A stretch of 64,000 nucleotides of DNA from Motacilla alba alba (Eukaryota; Chordata; Aves; Passeriformes; Motacillidae). Location of the stretch: NCBI RefSeq assembly GCF_015832195.1, contig NC_052031.1, forward strand, positions 11,347,850 through 11,411,849, in the 5' to 3' direction. Each line of letters begins with the position of its first letter. Position 1 is the first letter of the stretch. Below, piece by piece: positions 49,701 to 63,715 of the stretch. The notes under the pieces are model-generated. The model was not told where the DNA came from, searched no databases, and saw only the letters and a program-made list of their open reading frames with translations. The translations under genes were made by a program, and so were the position numbers.

Positions 49701-52700
49701 TTGTACATCACCAGGGAGATTTCTGAAGCCTTAAAATGCGGTGGGTTTATATTCCTCGTCATCATAATGATAATGTATTTCTTCCTGTGGTGTTGAAGGG
49801 GAAAATATATCACATTTGAACCCTACATCTCTTGGCTTTGCACATCTTCAGTGGGGAATTACAGTCAGTACAGCAATGTCCTTGCCAGCCTGACAGATCT
49901 GCTGACAATGTAAGAGTTAAGAAGCCCTTAAAAAAACCCCAGTGCCTGCTACTGCAGCGCTGATGATTGCACTTTCCCATTTGCCTGGCCCTCCATGGAG
50001 CCCTTAGCTCCCTCCTGCTTTTACTGAACCTTGCAAGTGTTCACCTGTCATAGCAGGGCTGTGCAGCAAGATCAGTGTGAAGGCAGGAGGCCACTGACAC
50101 CCCTGACAGGCTGAGCCCTTCTGGGTGGATAATTGATTACCTGTGAAACAGGCAGAAGCTGAGAGAGCTGGGAGGAGCATGCTGGAGTGTCTGGAGGTCT
50201 GGAAGGTTTCTGCTCTTTGATGGAGTACTGAGGCACCAAACGCAAGGTCAGTAATTGGGACATTGGCAGGCAGGGGTAACTCACAGCTCTCTCCTGAGGT
50301 CCTCGGGAGGTTTCACCTACCAGCGTAGTGCAGGTCCAGGCAGTTCACTCTTGGACTTTATTGGACTCTTCAATACTTCAGGTTTAGTAACGGTGGTAGA
50401 AATTTTAGAGAATTAGGTAGGTAGTAGGTTTTGTTACCTTTTCTGTGTCAGATATCTTAAGGCCAAGTGAGAGTTTAGAGTCACAAGGCTTTAGGTTTTG
50501 AGAATAAGAGGTACATAGGGCCTAAAGGGAGCCTAAGAGCTTCATCCATGATGGAAGGAGGTGTCAGCTTAATGTTCTCAAGGTGTTCAATTAGACCCAG
50601 TTCTTCCAGTTTCTGGTTGAATGGCTTAAACATTACTTTATGTTAAATATTTAATGCTTGCTTATAAGTTAAAGATGGGTAATGGCCAAGTATTTTCTTC
50701 CTTTGAAGGAACATGTCTCTCTCTTTTCAACTGGCTGAAGATGGTATTTTTGTGGCAAAGTAGGTGACATTTGAGCAACCTAACAAATTAGACACCTTTG
50801 GGGATGTCAGCAGTTACTGCAGAGTACGTATTAGTGCAGAGACTTGTAGATGCTTTTTTGGTTTCCCTGTGGTAAGATGCCTGTGAGATGTCAGGAAGCT
50901 GTGCAGTCAAATTGGATTTCCATGGCTTGTTCATATGGATTTACTAAACTGCCTGTTTGTAGTGAGTGGGTAGTAGGACATCTGTACTTGACAAAGGGAG
51001 TTTGAGGACAGACTGTTAATAACTGTTGAGTGTTTATACAGAGTCTTCCTTATGAATGTCTTCTTAAATGTAAGAGTGTCCAAGTACTTGGGATTTATCA
51101 ATTATTATTAACATGTACTTACAGAAAACATTGGTAGTGGAGCAACTCTAACATTTTTTAATGTGGCTGTAGTATTAGATCAATAGTTTTTTTTTTAGAA
51201 GAAAAGGGAAAAAATATGGCCAAATTTGTACAAGATAATTACCATGAGAACAGAATAAAAAAATCTTGGGCCTAAATACAGGGATAGCAAGGTTTTATAG
51301 TGCTAATGGCTGTTTTTTTTATGGCTAATTTTTAAAATCAAAACCTAGACTCAGTCCTGGACACTGGCACATGCAAACCAAAAACTAACTTCTAGATTAA
51401 AATTCCTACAAATCCATTATGCTAAGTAATACAGTAGTGTGGATTTACTGTATTTCTCTTGTAAGTGCGCTTTCAAAAGTCCCTAAATAAAGTTCAGGTA
51501 ATTTCCTACAATAGTTCAGATAATTTTTTGGGTAAATATTCTGTGTCTGGAAATTTCCATACAAGGTAGTTTAGCTGCAACCATGTGGAATTAGGTAGCA
51601 AGAAGTTCACATGTGTAGTTTGTAGAAGTTTGTGAACTATAATACCATCGTAATCAGAATCTATAAATAAGAACGCTTCAAAGTGAGAAATTTTTCCCTT
51701 CTTTAAGATGCCCCAACTAAACCCACCTGAGGCAGCCTCACAGCACAGCATGAAATGGGATCTGCCTCAGGTATTGAGTTATATTTGCTTTTAAAACCCA
51801 TCCATAAAGAGCACTTAGAAGATTGTTTGTGCTAAAAAGGAAAAGTTAAGGCTCTGTGGGAGATCTTTCCTAGGGCGCACTCAGACACAAAACTTCCATC
51901 TCACTGCTCAGTGACCCTGATGCTGCCAGGTGCTGAGTCCCTTCAGGTTCCTTTGCTGTCAGTGGGAAAAAACCTACACACCTCAAGATCAGGCCCTTGG
52001 CCCTCAGTATTTGCACACTCATGCTGGCACCGTGTGCAATGGGATAGGTGTTTAATGCTGGCACCAAAGACCGGCACTGCAGCTGTCCTGGAAATACTCA
52101 TGATAGAAGCTGAAGGAGCATTTGCTTTGCTTACAGGGTAAGGAGAACTTTAAAGCTTCTCTGGTATTTCTTTTCAGATTTCCTGCTTGTATTTATAGCT
52201 TTCTTCTTCTTTCTGTGCTTAAATTTTCTACCTTGCGGCTGAGTTACTAGTTGCAGCTAGTTACCTCTTGGAGACTGGAAACACCTCCCCCCCATCTCCT
52301 CTTCTCTCTGAAAGATTTCACAGCCTCCAGTAACCCCAGTGCTGATACCCCCAGGCACCCCTCAGTGCCCAGAGCCCCCAGGTCTCCTGCTGGCTGCCCC
52401 AACCATCAGGCTCTGCTGGCTCTCCCTCCATGGGCACAGCCTCCACAGCCTGCCCAGGGTACCAGTGCCCAAAACCAGGGCTAGAGGTGTTACCACTGTA
52501 TGTAGTCAATGTTCTCTGCACTATGTACTGGAGATTTTTCTGCTAATGTATTTTCTTCTTCTGGATGATCAGTAAGTGTGGCAATTCCTATTACTAATTC
52601 AGTGACTTTAAACAAATCCTAGGAAACAACTGAGGCTTTTCTCAAGGGAGAGTGTACTGAAAAAGATAAATGGCATAGTTCTTTTTCCCTTTGGTATTTT

Positions 52701-55700
52701 CTTTGCTGAGTATACCTGTGCATTTACATAATCATAGAGCCAGCACTACACGTATTTTTGTTAAATTTTGAGTTGCTCTTTTTTTAACCCCATCACAAAT
52801 TGTGTTACTGGAAACAAGATGTACATCTGGACTGTAACTAATATGATTGTAGTTTTATTGGCTAAGTGTGGACCTCTATATGAAATGTTTTCATGTGTCT
52901 TGAACTCAAACAAGAATGTTACTTGCATTGATGCATGTATTTCATGGTCTTTCAGAATTAAATGGAAAAGACAGCCTTTCAGGAAGCCTTAATGCCTTTC
53001 CATATGGAGGCAGTGCCTTGCTGTGCACATGGTCTTTGATTTCTTTTCAGCTCTGAAATTTCTTACCTTATGGTCTATTTTCCTTTATTATTTTAATTTT
53101 TTTTTAAAAAGAAGTGAAATTTAACTTTATGGAACTTGATGTATTTATAATCCTGGAACTCTTCTTGTTTAATGTGAGAAGTTGAAAATATAATTATTCT
53201 ACAACAGGACAACAGGTTGCTATATGAAATTGGAAAGATTTGTTGTAAGGCCTGTTTCTGTCCATAGAACAGTATTACAGAATTATAGATTTGTATAGTA
53301 CAAGAAATACAGAACATAAAACAAAATAATATTATCAGAAGTACTTTTTTTTTTTTTTTTTGTGTGCTGGGTGTGATAGCTTTTCTGGTCTTGAAATTAA
53401 ATCAGAATGAATAAACTTAAATGTAGTTTTCTGAACTGTAAGGTTAAATTGAAAAACTCATCTCAGGTTTACTGAATGTTAATTTTACTGAGGTTACCTT
53501 TTCTCTCTGTCAGGGAATTTGATTTCCCCAACCGTAAAGAGCTGTCTGGTATTCAGATGTTAGGACCCAAAGTAAAATCCAGTGCACTAAAATCCTTGGA
53601 GGCTGAAAACCCACCAACCCAGACAGCAATCCAGCAAATTTACTTTCCAGGACTACATAACCTAGTAAATATGTCCTGTCCTTACCTGAAAGCTTCCAGG
53701 ACTCCTGTTATGAGGAGATAAGCACTTACCTCCTGCCTAGACTGTATTTGCAATTGGATTTAAGGAGGGAATAATTTATACCTCAGCTGGGTCCCTCGAG
53801 AAGCCCCAGAAAGTCCAGAATTTAAATTACTGTTTCAGGCTGAATTCCTGTCCATCTTTCCATGCTCTCTAAACAGTACCCACAGTGCTCAGCTCCTGTG
53901 AAGTGTAAGGGTGAGGACAATATGAAGGCTGATGCCGTGATAAATTAGCATTTCTTTTAGTACATCCCTAAAAATAGCTCTTGATGGAATGATATTAGCC
54001 ATGAAGGGAATCCCTCACTCTCCAGGCTGCTGTTCAGGGAGGAGCTTTCACCAGATGTGAAATGAGGACAGACAGTGTTGTCAGAGTCTGGATGAATATT
54101 TCAGATGTGGGTGCTGATCCTTTGGGTTTGAATTGTCCTGTTGGGTGGGGGGCAATGTGGAACAGAGAGGTTTTTGTCTTTTTCCTGTTTTTCAGCAGTA
54201 TCCCTTAGAACCTCTGAAAAACCTGGGTGTGAACAGCTAGTGGACTCAAATTCTGTATTCCTGTAGCTCCCAACCTATGTACCACAACAAATTTACACGT
54301 AGGAGTGATCATGAGATAAAACTTCAATAAGAGTACTTTGCCAAGCTTCTTATCCTTTTTCTTGTTGCAAGTATTGCCATCCCTGTGTACAAAATACCAC
54401 AATCCACTCATAATTCATCTGAATTTTGCATTTTCCTAGTATTTAATCTCCTCTGCTGTGAGTGCTCAATTGTTGGCCTGACTCTGAGCATAGAACCAGT
54501 TCCTGAAGTGATTGAAATAGTCTACAGTGCCTCTGCAATTTGAGACCAGGAGTTCTGCTTCATCTGTAGTGCCCATATTAATTTGAGATAACCCATCTAT
54601 AATTTGATGGCATAAAGCCTTTTAATTTGTATTTAACATAAACAGTGTTGTCAGATACACTTCTCCTGCAAAAGACAGAGAAGAAGAGGTTTTTTTCATC
54701 AGTATACTTCCAAATGTTCTTAATAAAACTGAGTAACTTCAGCTTTAAGTCTGGTGGCACATGTATGTAATGTTAACGAAACCAGCTGGGAAAAAGACTC
54801 TTACTGTTACTTTAGTAGAAAATTAGAGGTTGGATCCAGCTGAGCAATGTTCTCAGAGTGCTGAGTACCCTTATCTTCCAGGAACTTTAATGAAGTTGAA
54901 AGCACTGAATTAACTAGATTGACCTGGCATGAATTAATCAAGATATCCCATCAGCCATTTAGCAGAGTAAAGCTGAGCAATGTTTGAGTGGTCAGATCTC
55001 ATTGTATAAGATAGAGTTCCAGGTCTTGACAGGAAAGTTATGTATGTGGGGTAGTACATGATGATTTTGTGCTCGATGGATGAGTAACCTGCAGGATGAT
55101 GAAATAACTGGTGAAAAAGACTTTAATTCACCGTGCTTTTAGAAAACTTTAGGTTTTGTTGTTTGTTTTTTTTTTTGATGAGCAACATGCATTATTTAGA
55201 TAATTGCTACTTTAGTCCTTTTTATGGACACTAATTATGGTAGTTTGAAAAGTGCATTGGAAAGAAATATATATCCTGTTCATCATTGCCATGTGCATTC
55301 TAGCATAAGAAAATGGAGAAAAATGCACCATCTTGGGTCATACACCATTAGAAACTACTCTGAGAATCCTGCAGCTGCTGGAAGTTCTGAGAAAATGATG
55401 ACCTGTACTCACCAAGTCAATGAGAGCTGACTCATGCTTGTGTAGCAAATAGCTGCTGCACTTAAAGGGTACTATCAGCCCCATAATAGAAATGTGAATT
55501 GCATATGCCCACAACTTGAGTCACATCAGTAAAAATCTGCTATTGTATCTCAAATACACTTTTATCAGTGTTCTGCAGGTACTTGGAAAGAAACTATGTT
55601 ACAGTGGGGTTGAATCCAGATGATGTAGGAGGAGAGCTAGGATATCTTCTGTAGTAGATCTTGGGCCTTGGAACTCCATCCCAGACGAGGTCCCAAAGCC

Positions 55701-57296
55701 CATATGAATTTAGGAACAGGATCCACATTTTTAATACAATTATACTACTGTATGTGTTTTACAGTACATATGCATCCTAATGTACAGAGCAGAGGAATAG
55801 GAAAATATTTTTTTTACTCTTGTGGAAGTCATATTGCTTTATAATTTTGTTTGCCATTTGTGTACCTGCTTCAGCAGTGAAAATACAGGTTAGCATTTGG
55901 ATGGCACAAGCTTTTCATTTAGGAGTAAACACAGGCATATGCAAAAGCCTGTGCAGACTGTGTCAGGGTATCTCAGATTCGCACCTCCCTTCATATTCCT
56001 GCAGCTCTTTGTTGCTTGGTTTAGGCAGCAGCTCCTGAAGCATTATTTGTGTCTCTGTGTCTAGCCAGGACCTCCCTCCAGCTGACCAACCTTCCAGGTG
56101 CATACAGAGCACGTGGCCACATGTGCTTGGAACATAAATATTGCTAATGGTCCCAAGACATCCATGAGTTAACAGACAGGAGCTGCTCTTTGTGACTGCT
56201 TCTTTGCAGCTGTGCATAGGCACAGCCAGGGACTTAGAAAGGAAATGCTTGGGGTTTGGATTTGTTGCCTGAATTTTCCATCAGTTCCTTAGGAGGTAGA
56301 ACTGTACCTACAAAAGGTAAAGATGTTTGTCTCTTCAGAATATTTGTTGAACCACTTAAGGGAGTAATCTCTGACATATTTCTGTTGAATCGTGGTTTTT
56401 ATGGGCAAAGACATTATAAATTCTTATTAAAAGAAGAATCATGTAAAAATGGAGATTACATTGGAGATAGTATGTCCCAAATTTTGCATGCTTGACAGTG
56501 ATAAATTAGACCATTTAGCATATCATAAGTTCAGTGAAGCAATATTTCAAGAGAATCCCTACAACCAGTAAGTTCTATAAATTAATGAAGGCACATAGAA
56601 ATTGGAGTGCAAAACTCAATAAGAAAAGAATGTATTTTTAAAGAAAAGCAAGAGGATAGTTTAGTTAGTATGGTTTGGTCCATTTAGTCCATGTATTCTC
56701 CCATGAGGAAAGTATATTCCTGAGTGAGCAGGAAAATTTTCAGGTTATGGTCACTTCTATAATTTGTTTGAATTTATTCATCATAAAATGTGTCATCAGA
56801 AGATGCATGGCACACATTGTTTCTTCTGTTGGCAAGACTAGAAAGGAGGCTTCATGTTATATACTGAGGAATGCCACTTCTGAGACTAATACTGAGTCTA
56901 ATGCCTTTTCACACACTGGAAAAGATAGCAGAAATTGCTCATGTAAGTTACTGTTTCCTCACATGCTTTCTGGTTTTGTTGTTAAAGAGCCTCTGGCAGA
57001 AGTCATGCTAGCTATAAAAAATTGGTGACAGGGACTTAGCTCTTTGCATTGCAAGCAGCAGAAGTTCCTGACATTTCTTGTCATCTGCACCAGACAAGCC
57101 TTCACCAGGTATTAAAAATTAACCTAATCCTGCAGCTGAGTCTTCTGGGACTTTGTATGCCTTTGGGAGTTCTGTAGTGGCATGGGAAAAGGAAAAAAAG
57201 TCAGGGAAAAACAACAAGAATAAAAAAGCAATCAGCCTTGACGCAGAAATAAACTTATCTTCCTCTAAGACTATTGGAAACTTCTCAGTTTGCTTT
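46721..57296 (+). other. MAGI2: MAGI2 intron 1, no gene recognised
   Basis: The first part (to about 47.9 kb) is less AT-rich than its surroundings and could hide an old unrecognised LTR or repeat. The 148-codon frame at 46554-47000 has no domain I recognise. A C-rich patch lies at 52.25-52.49 kb and a 17-base T-run at 53345-53361. The 81-codon frame at 53476-53721 is preceded by a pyrimidine-rich run ending in cag and might be an exon of an unknown transcript, but nothing identifies it. Confidence 0.5.
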
Positions 57297-57418
57297 ATAG
57301 AAACACAGAATTATTTAGGTTGGAAAGGTCCTTTGAATCCAGCCATTAACTATGCTGCAAAGTCCACCTCTAGAACACGTCCCTTAGTGCCACATCTACG
57401 TGACTTTTAAACACCAGG
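57297..57418 (-). mobile_element. CR1 LINE 3'-end fragment
   Basis: Reversed CR1 3' terminus: 'agaaacacagaattatttag', 'gttggaaaggtcctttg', 'tccagccattaactatgc', then 'agtgccacatctacg' and 'cttttaaacaccaggat'. It is about 120 bp long, diverged and antisense to MAGI2. Confidence 0.85.
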
Positions 57419-58390
57419 ATTGGAAGTAAAGTCTTTGCAGTAGCAGCTCACAATTCAAGCTGTTGCTCTGGATCCTGTGCTTTACCATCATCAAAGTTTA
57501 CTCACAGAACATGAAACTTCAGAATTCTGTTGCACCCTCAATATTCAGTGGGTCGTGGCTCCTTACTTTTTATATCCTTCCCCAGAACTCTTTGGACTGG
57601 CAGGGACTCTTTTCTGTTCTCTGGTGTGTATGACGATCATGACTCTGGCTTCTGGAACTTAGTCTACAAGGCAGCGTTTTGCCATAAGCATTATGCAATT
57701 GTCAGTTCACGATGTCCTTTATAATACAAGCCTGTTATTATAAGCTCACTAGGTACAAAAATTCCAGAAATGGTTTAATGGCATTTTTTCTGACCAGGGA
57801 TTCTGTCGCCCACTGTCACCACAGCAGTGTCTGCAGTAGTCACAGTGTCACTGCAGCAGCAGTGCTGAACAAAGGTACCACACAGACACAAAGATGCAGT
57901 GGATCTTCCCAGTGCAGTCATCTGTCACTGATGGCTTATCTCCAAAGCAGCACGTGTGGTGCCTGAACAGCATCTTATGCCATTCCCACCATCATTTGCA
58001 GAGCTCAGCTGTGGTGTTACGTGTCCTGCCTCAGCTCTGATTCTTAATTCATCAGCCCTTCCTCCTAGGCTCAACAGAGAGACACAGAGATAGCAGAAAA
58101 TAGGACCAAAAAAGGCAGGGTTCAGATGCATTTTTCTTTCCTCTAGGGAAATTTGTCTGAAAGATTCAAGAGGAGACAGCAGGACCCACAGTGAACACAC
58201 GTACACGAAGCATCCTCACTATCCTTACAAACTTCAGCTGTTGCCAGTAAACATCTACCCTGCTTGTGAGATCTGAAAACATATCAGAGATGTGAGAGGC
58301 ATTAATATTGATGAGCTAAAGCTCCTTACTAATTATTAGCTACAAATAAAGGAAGCTGTCTCAGAACGCTGCTCTTTTCCCCATTTTCAC

Positions 58391-58421
<31 letters not shown>

Positions 58422-59191
58422 GCATAGTACATACCCAATGGTATAATGGGTGAAGACAATCAGTGTGGATCAGGATAAGAAGGCCCATAGAGTTAAATTC
58501 TCCTTTGAACCTGGACCTCAGTAGAGCCTTTCTGTAAATGCTAGAAGAAACTGAAGACATAAAGAAAATAGTTAAAATAAAAAATATGGTCAAATTACTC
58601 AAGAAAGTGAGCTTAGAAGAATTTAACAGTGAAAATTATAGCAATCAGGACAAAAATAAAAGAGTTAACTTTTTCTCTTCCTTCCTACCTTTACAAATCA
58701 TTAAGCTCTGACCAAAGCCCTCCAAATGTCAGGACATCCTTTTCTTCACACATAGCCTGCAGGAATTGTTTCCTGTGTTGTACCATGGAACAGTTCAACA
58801 ATAATAGCACTTGAGTTACTTTGCCAGTGCCTTGCTTTGGGATTAGGAACTGATGGTCTAGAATTGGCTTTACATCCTTCACACATCAGGTTCTGTGATA
58901 GCTTGTATTTTTAGTTTTATTTCTTAAGGCTGAGAGGCTCTTTGGATTTTTAGCATTTTTTTCTAAAATTTTCAGAATTGCTACTAGCAATATCTAATCT
59001 AATGTTTCAACCTTGAGTTTTCATATGAAGTGTACATAGGCAGGTACTAATTGTCACAAATCCTTATGGAAGTTTTCTGCTTCCATGTAAATAAAGCACC
59101 TCAATTTTATATGATCAGTCTAAAACCCATTAATTTCAAATTAAGTGCATTATTTTCATATAAGTTTTTATGTATATTTCTGTCTTCTTTT
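57419..59191 (+). other. MAGI2: MAGI2 intron 1 with T24 tract
   Basis: No gene is recognised. A 24-base T-run lies at 58395-58418. Read on the minus strand, the ~120 bases before it end in a poly(A)-like tail and include a B-box-like 'aggttcaaagg', so a decayed retroposon is possible but unproven. Confidence 0.5.
58395..58418 (+). repeat. T24 homopolymer
   Basis: Twenty-four consecutive T, probably length-variable. It could be the poly(A) tail of a minus-strand retroposon. Confidence 0.9.
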
Positions 59192-59779
59192 TGTGGTTTA
59201 ACCCCTGCCAGCGTCCAAGTCCTACTTACTGCTGCTTACTCACCAGCTTACTTACCACCAGTGGGACTGGGGAGAGTGTTGGAAGATAAAAGCCTGAAAA
59301 CTCCTGGGTTGAGATAAAGACACTTTAATAGGAAAAGCAGGAGCCGTGCAGACCAGCAAAGCACAACAAGGAAACAATTCACTGCTTCCCATGGACAGGC
59401 AAGAGTTCAGCCATCTCCAGGAGAGAAGTCACCCCCCATGTGATGGTGACTTGGGGGACAAACACCATCCCTCCAAACACTCCCCCTTCCTCCTTCTTCC
59501 CCCACATTATATACTGAGCATGGTGTCACACTGTCTGGGATATCCCTTTGGTCACTTGGGGTCACCTGTCCCTGCTGTGTCTCTTCCCAACCTCCTCACC
59601 AGGGTGGCAGTACAAAAAGCAGAAAAGGCCTTTGCTCTGTGTGCAATATTGAAAGATTGCTGTTCAGCAATAAGAGAAACATCTCTAGATTATCAATCCT
59701 GTGTTTAGCATAAATCCAAAGTACAGCCCCATACCAGACACTGAAAAAAATTAACTGTTCCTCAGGTAAAACCAGTACA
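59192..59779 (-). mobile_element. Avian ERVL-type solo LTR
   Basis: On the minus strand this ~588-bp block starts tgtactggttttacctg and ends ggggttaaaccaca. It carries the familiar landmarks of a common bird LTR: 'ggtatggggctgta' near the start, 'gaccccaagtgaccaaaggg' and 'tcagtatataatgtgggg' (the latter TATA-like), 'ctgaactcttgcctgtcc', and near the end a 'cctattaaagtgtctttat' polyadenylation-type block. Ends are TG and CA. The flanking bases (ctttt left, cttcc right) are at best a decayed target duplication. No retroviral internal region flanks it, so it is a solo LTR left by recombination. The frames 59051-59317 and 59346-59708 lie largely in it and are not genes. Confidence 0.85.
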
Positions 59780-62579
59780 CTTCCCCACCTGTATCATTGT
59801 TTCTCTCCTGTCCTTATTTTCCTATTAGTTATTGACTGGATCTCATCCACAGTTCATAAGAACAGAATGGTTCAGGAGGAGGTTTGTAAGCCAAATCTGG
59901 ACTTCAATTTGTATTTTAAATATCATCATTTTTTCTCTTCTAGCTTTAGTACACTCACAGATCCAAAGATCTTTGTCCTTCTTGTCTACCTTTATCTAAT
60001 AGTGAGGGAGGCTGATGACCAATTGCTCTGTCCCTTAGTTGTGGCCACAGGTCAACATTTAGAGGTTGAACCCACTCAGTGCATGGAGATTTTTAGTTTC
60101 TTATTCTCATCTTCCTTGTTCTTCTAAATACTCATTTGATAGGACAGTTCAGGTTCATCTGAATGAAGGCAGAAAACAACACCAGAACAGTCTTTAAAAG
60201 AGTGGGAGACCTCTGCCTGGTGTACCATGCAGTTTTCTCAATATTTTCACTACTATATCTTTAGAGAAGTGGCAGTTTTAATTAAAACTTTTTTTGACTA
60301 GTTTAGGAATTCAAAATGGCTATCTCTCAGGTATTTTGGTGGTCGTCAGAGAAAGTAGTTGAGCAGCTTTTCAAATGCAACATTCATTTGCATGATGTTT
60401 TCTATTGCAGTTATTTTTTCTATCTCATGTAGTCTGTACTTTCAGAACTAGATCTCAAAGATTGTCCCTCTCTTTTAAATTTTATTAAATTAACTGGTAG
60501 ACTTAAAGATATTAAAAAAGGCTAGTTGGACAACGAACATTGTTGCTTAAGCTTAATTTCTTTAGTCAGGCATGTGAGAGTGAAGAGTTCATTCCTGCAG
60601 TGCTCAGTAGAATCCACTCTAAATTTGGAAAACATTCAATTTTTAATGGAAATTTGGAGTACTCTGAAGTTCCTTGGTCATCCTCTTTCCTTGGACAGAA
60701 GCATGTCAAGAAATGGAAGCTGTTGGAGCCAGTTTTACAGTGGATGAGGATGAACCAGTTCCACGACATCAGCAGTCACGTCATGGAATTTGATAACAGT
60801 GAAAGACTCAGGTCCGTGGAATTGTGGTTCTCATGCTTTTGAGACTTGGTGGAAAGAAAAGAGAACTTTTATTTACCTTTTTTTTTTTTTTTTTTCATGA
60901 ACACCAAACCAGGAAAGAATGGGAAGAAGGTATCTTATTAACACTGTCAGTGTGCTGAAAGCCTGCAACCCTGTATGGTCTTCACCTCCCAAATCCAGAC
61001 TTGCACAGCCTCCCCAAAGGAAGTGTTGAAGGAGTCCTCCCAGATGCATGGGGACTTGAAAGCAGGAGGAAGAGTAGAAGTTTTGTCAGTACCCATTTTA
61101 GTTCAATATTGCACACAGGCATCAACATTGCACACAGCTGATGCCTAACAAATGCCAAAAAAAAGTTATATTTCTGTCATTACTGAAGTCAATTTGGCTG
61201 TCATACTGTTTTCATCTAGATAAAAGGAAGTGCTCTGAGGATGTCCATCATTATAAGAATGATGATTGCATTACTATAATACATTTCAGCTCACAGCATT
61301 TCACAAATCACAGAGCTTTACAAGCATAGATATAAAAGCCTCTATAGATAGAGAAAAAATTATGATCATATTAAAGCACAATCAACAGAAGTGGGAAGAA
61401 TACACAATTCATAGAAATTTCTTGTAATTCAAAAAAATATAGATAGAAGGGGTGCTTTGTGGTCTTCATATCTTTTAATATCCTGCATTCGATTTGCTAC
61501 CATGTAAATAAAAAAAAACCCCACCCAAATTCCAAAAATGTCTCTTCCAAATTTACTATCATTTACTGCAAAACTTACTACCTCATTGACTTCTTGTTTA
61601 ATTTAGCTTTAACAGTTGCTTTCTTCAGCGGTCTATAATTAACTATTCTTATTTTCCACTTACATGAGATTCTCAGTTGCTGAACTGGTAAGGGAGATTT
61701 GGTCCTGTGTACTTAAGGTATATAAAATCCTTGTCATAATTATTTTTGACACTTTGATCTCCCAGACTGAAATGCCCATGAAATGCAATTCCAATTTTGA
61801 CACTTTCCTACAAAAACAGCAAAAACCCACAAGAGTGTTCTGAACTTGAGTTTTCACTGTTCATAACTTGCTAGTCATTCTCGATGTACCTGAGAAATGA
61901 AGTGGTAAACTCTTGCATTGATTTTTAGGGAATAGTACAGAGAAATATAAATTTGCTCTTATTTTCTACTGGGAAAGATTACTTGGAACACTTGGAAATT
62001 AGAGCACCTCCTGCTGAGTATGATTGCAAACAGCCATAGATGACATGATTATTTTTATTTTTGATGCTGATTTTACATTATTTGGTTTAGCTTGACCTGA
62101 TGTGGTGTCTTGTCACATATATGATGTGACATACACAATTAAAATCAGTTTCATTTTGCATCTTGAACAACTGGTAAAAGGAGGATAGCTTGCTTGTGAA
62201 AGAAATAGTTTATCATCAAAAAACTTCTAATTATGCTTGCTTTCATAATTTATTTTATGACATTCAAGAATTAAAACAACCTGCAGTGCTAGCAATTATT
62301 TTTAAAGGTTGTCTCAATAAGTACATTATTTTCTAATTTGATAATAGATATCTTGATTTCTAGACTAAATGACCTTCACTGACTTGAAGGAACTTTTATT
62401 GAACACCTTATGAAATTGTTGCCATTATAAATTTTACACATCATTTGAATCTATGTGAAGAAATACAGCATCATTGGAATGCTGCAGTGGAATCTAGCCA
62501 ACTAGATTTTGTCTGTCTCATCTCTCACTCTATGTCTCAACCTTTCCAGCTTGGTGACCTCTATTCAAAGTAAAGAATT

Positions 62580-62635
62580 TTCTAGATTTAGTATTAAAGT
62601 AAGAACTCTTCTAGATTTAGTATTAAAGTAAGAAC
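62580..62635 (+). repeat. 29-bp tandem duplication, two copies
   Basis: The unit starting ttctagatttagtattaaag at 62580 is repeated at 62609 with no difference over its first 27 bases. The copies are virtually identical, so the event is recent relative to surrounding repeats. Confidence 0.92.
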
Positions 62636-63696
62636 AGAAAAGGAGGAAATATTAAAAAGGTTAAATCTGTGTAAAATATGTCTGTGTTTTGAAAAGCTAA
62701 TGCATAATATTCAGCCTTGAAGGATAGAAGCTTTATGGAATAAGCTGTACAGCTATATATATTGAATTTCAATATCTAGCACCTTGCAAGTTTCTCCTAA
62801 TTACCTTTTCATAATTCCTGGGATCTCCAGAAAATCTCCAGGGTTCATGAATTGCAATTGTGAAATGTTTGCAAAAAATAATATGCCATATACATGGAAA
62901 GAATTAAATGTTCAGATGGCTGAGTTACATCTTTGTAACAGGGTCTGTGTAAAGGGATGCAGAAACTGCCAGAGACCTAGGCCAGTATCCAAAAAGAAGC
63001 CAATAAATTGTTCCCAAGAACTGCATCTTAGTAAGAATAACTCAATGGAAAATAGCAGCTCCTGTTTTATGAGCACATAGTGAAGACATTGTCCTTTTCT
63101 ATTGAAACTCAAAAATCTTTAACCTAGGACTTTACCCAATGACTGGGAGAAATTGTAAAACACTAGAGTTTACAGAAATCCAGTCCAAGACCTGTTACGA
63201 CTGACTGGATTCCGAAAGCAGAACATGGACCTCAGCTTTGGTTTGATCCTCCCAAGGAGATTCCCACCTTGTGTGAGTGAGGAAGATAATGTATAGGCAA
63301 TAAACTGACCAGGAAAACTGATGTATAAAACATGAATAATTAGTTGGGACAAAGCACCAGAAGGCGTACTGCTGAGAATTTAAATAAAATAATAAAATCC
63401 TAGTACAACATAGCTACATTTGTGTGATTAAACAAATCTCAGTGGTGAGACAAGCAAGATGCAAAAGAATGGAAATGGTAATGGAAAAAGGGAAGAGGAG
63501 GTTCTTGTCAGTAGGTTTTCTGCCAGTTGTTCCTAAGAGGCTGGATTGCTTTTGACTCTGCTTTTTGGAAAATTATTCAAGACACAGAAATATTTGACTA
63601 CATATCATGCACCCCAGCTACTTGTGTAACATTAGGCTTCAGCTTATTTCCAAACTTAAGCCACTTAAAATACAGGAACTCTAATTCCAAGACTGC

Positions 63697-63715
63697 AAAA
63701 AAAAAAAAAAAAAAA
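63697..63715 (+). repeat. A19 homopolymer
   Basis: Nineteen consecutive A. The upstream 80 bases contain no polyadenylation signal or recognised retroposon body. Confidence 0.9.

Noticed and set aside
59346..59708. 120-codon frame
   Set aside because: It lies within the solo LTR and is antisense to its transcription direction; no protein family features.
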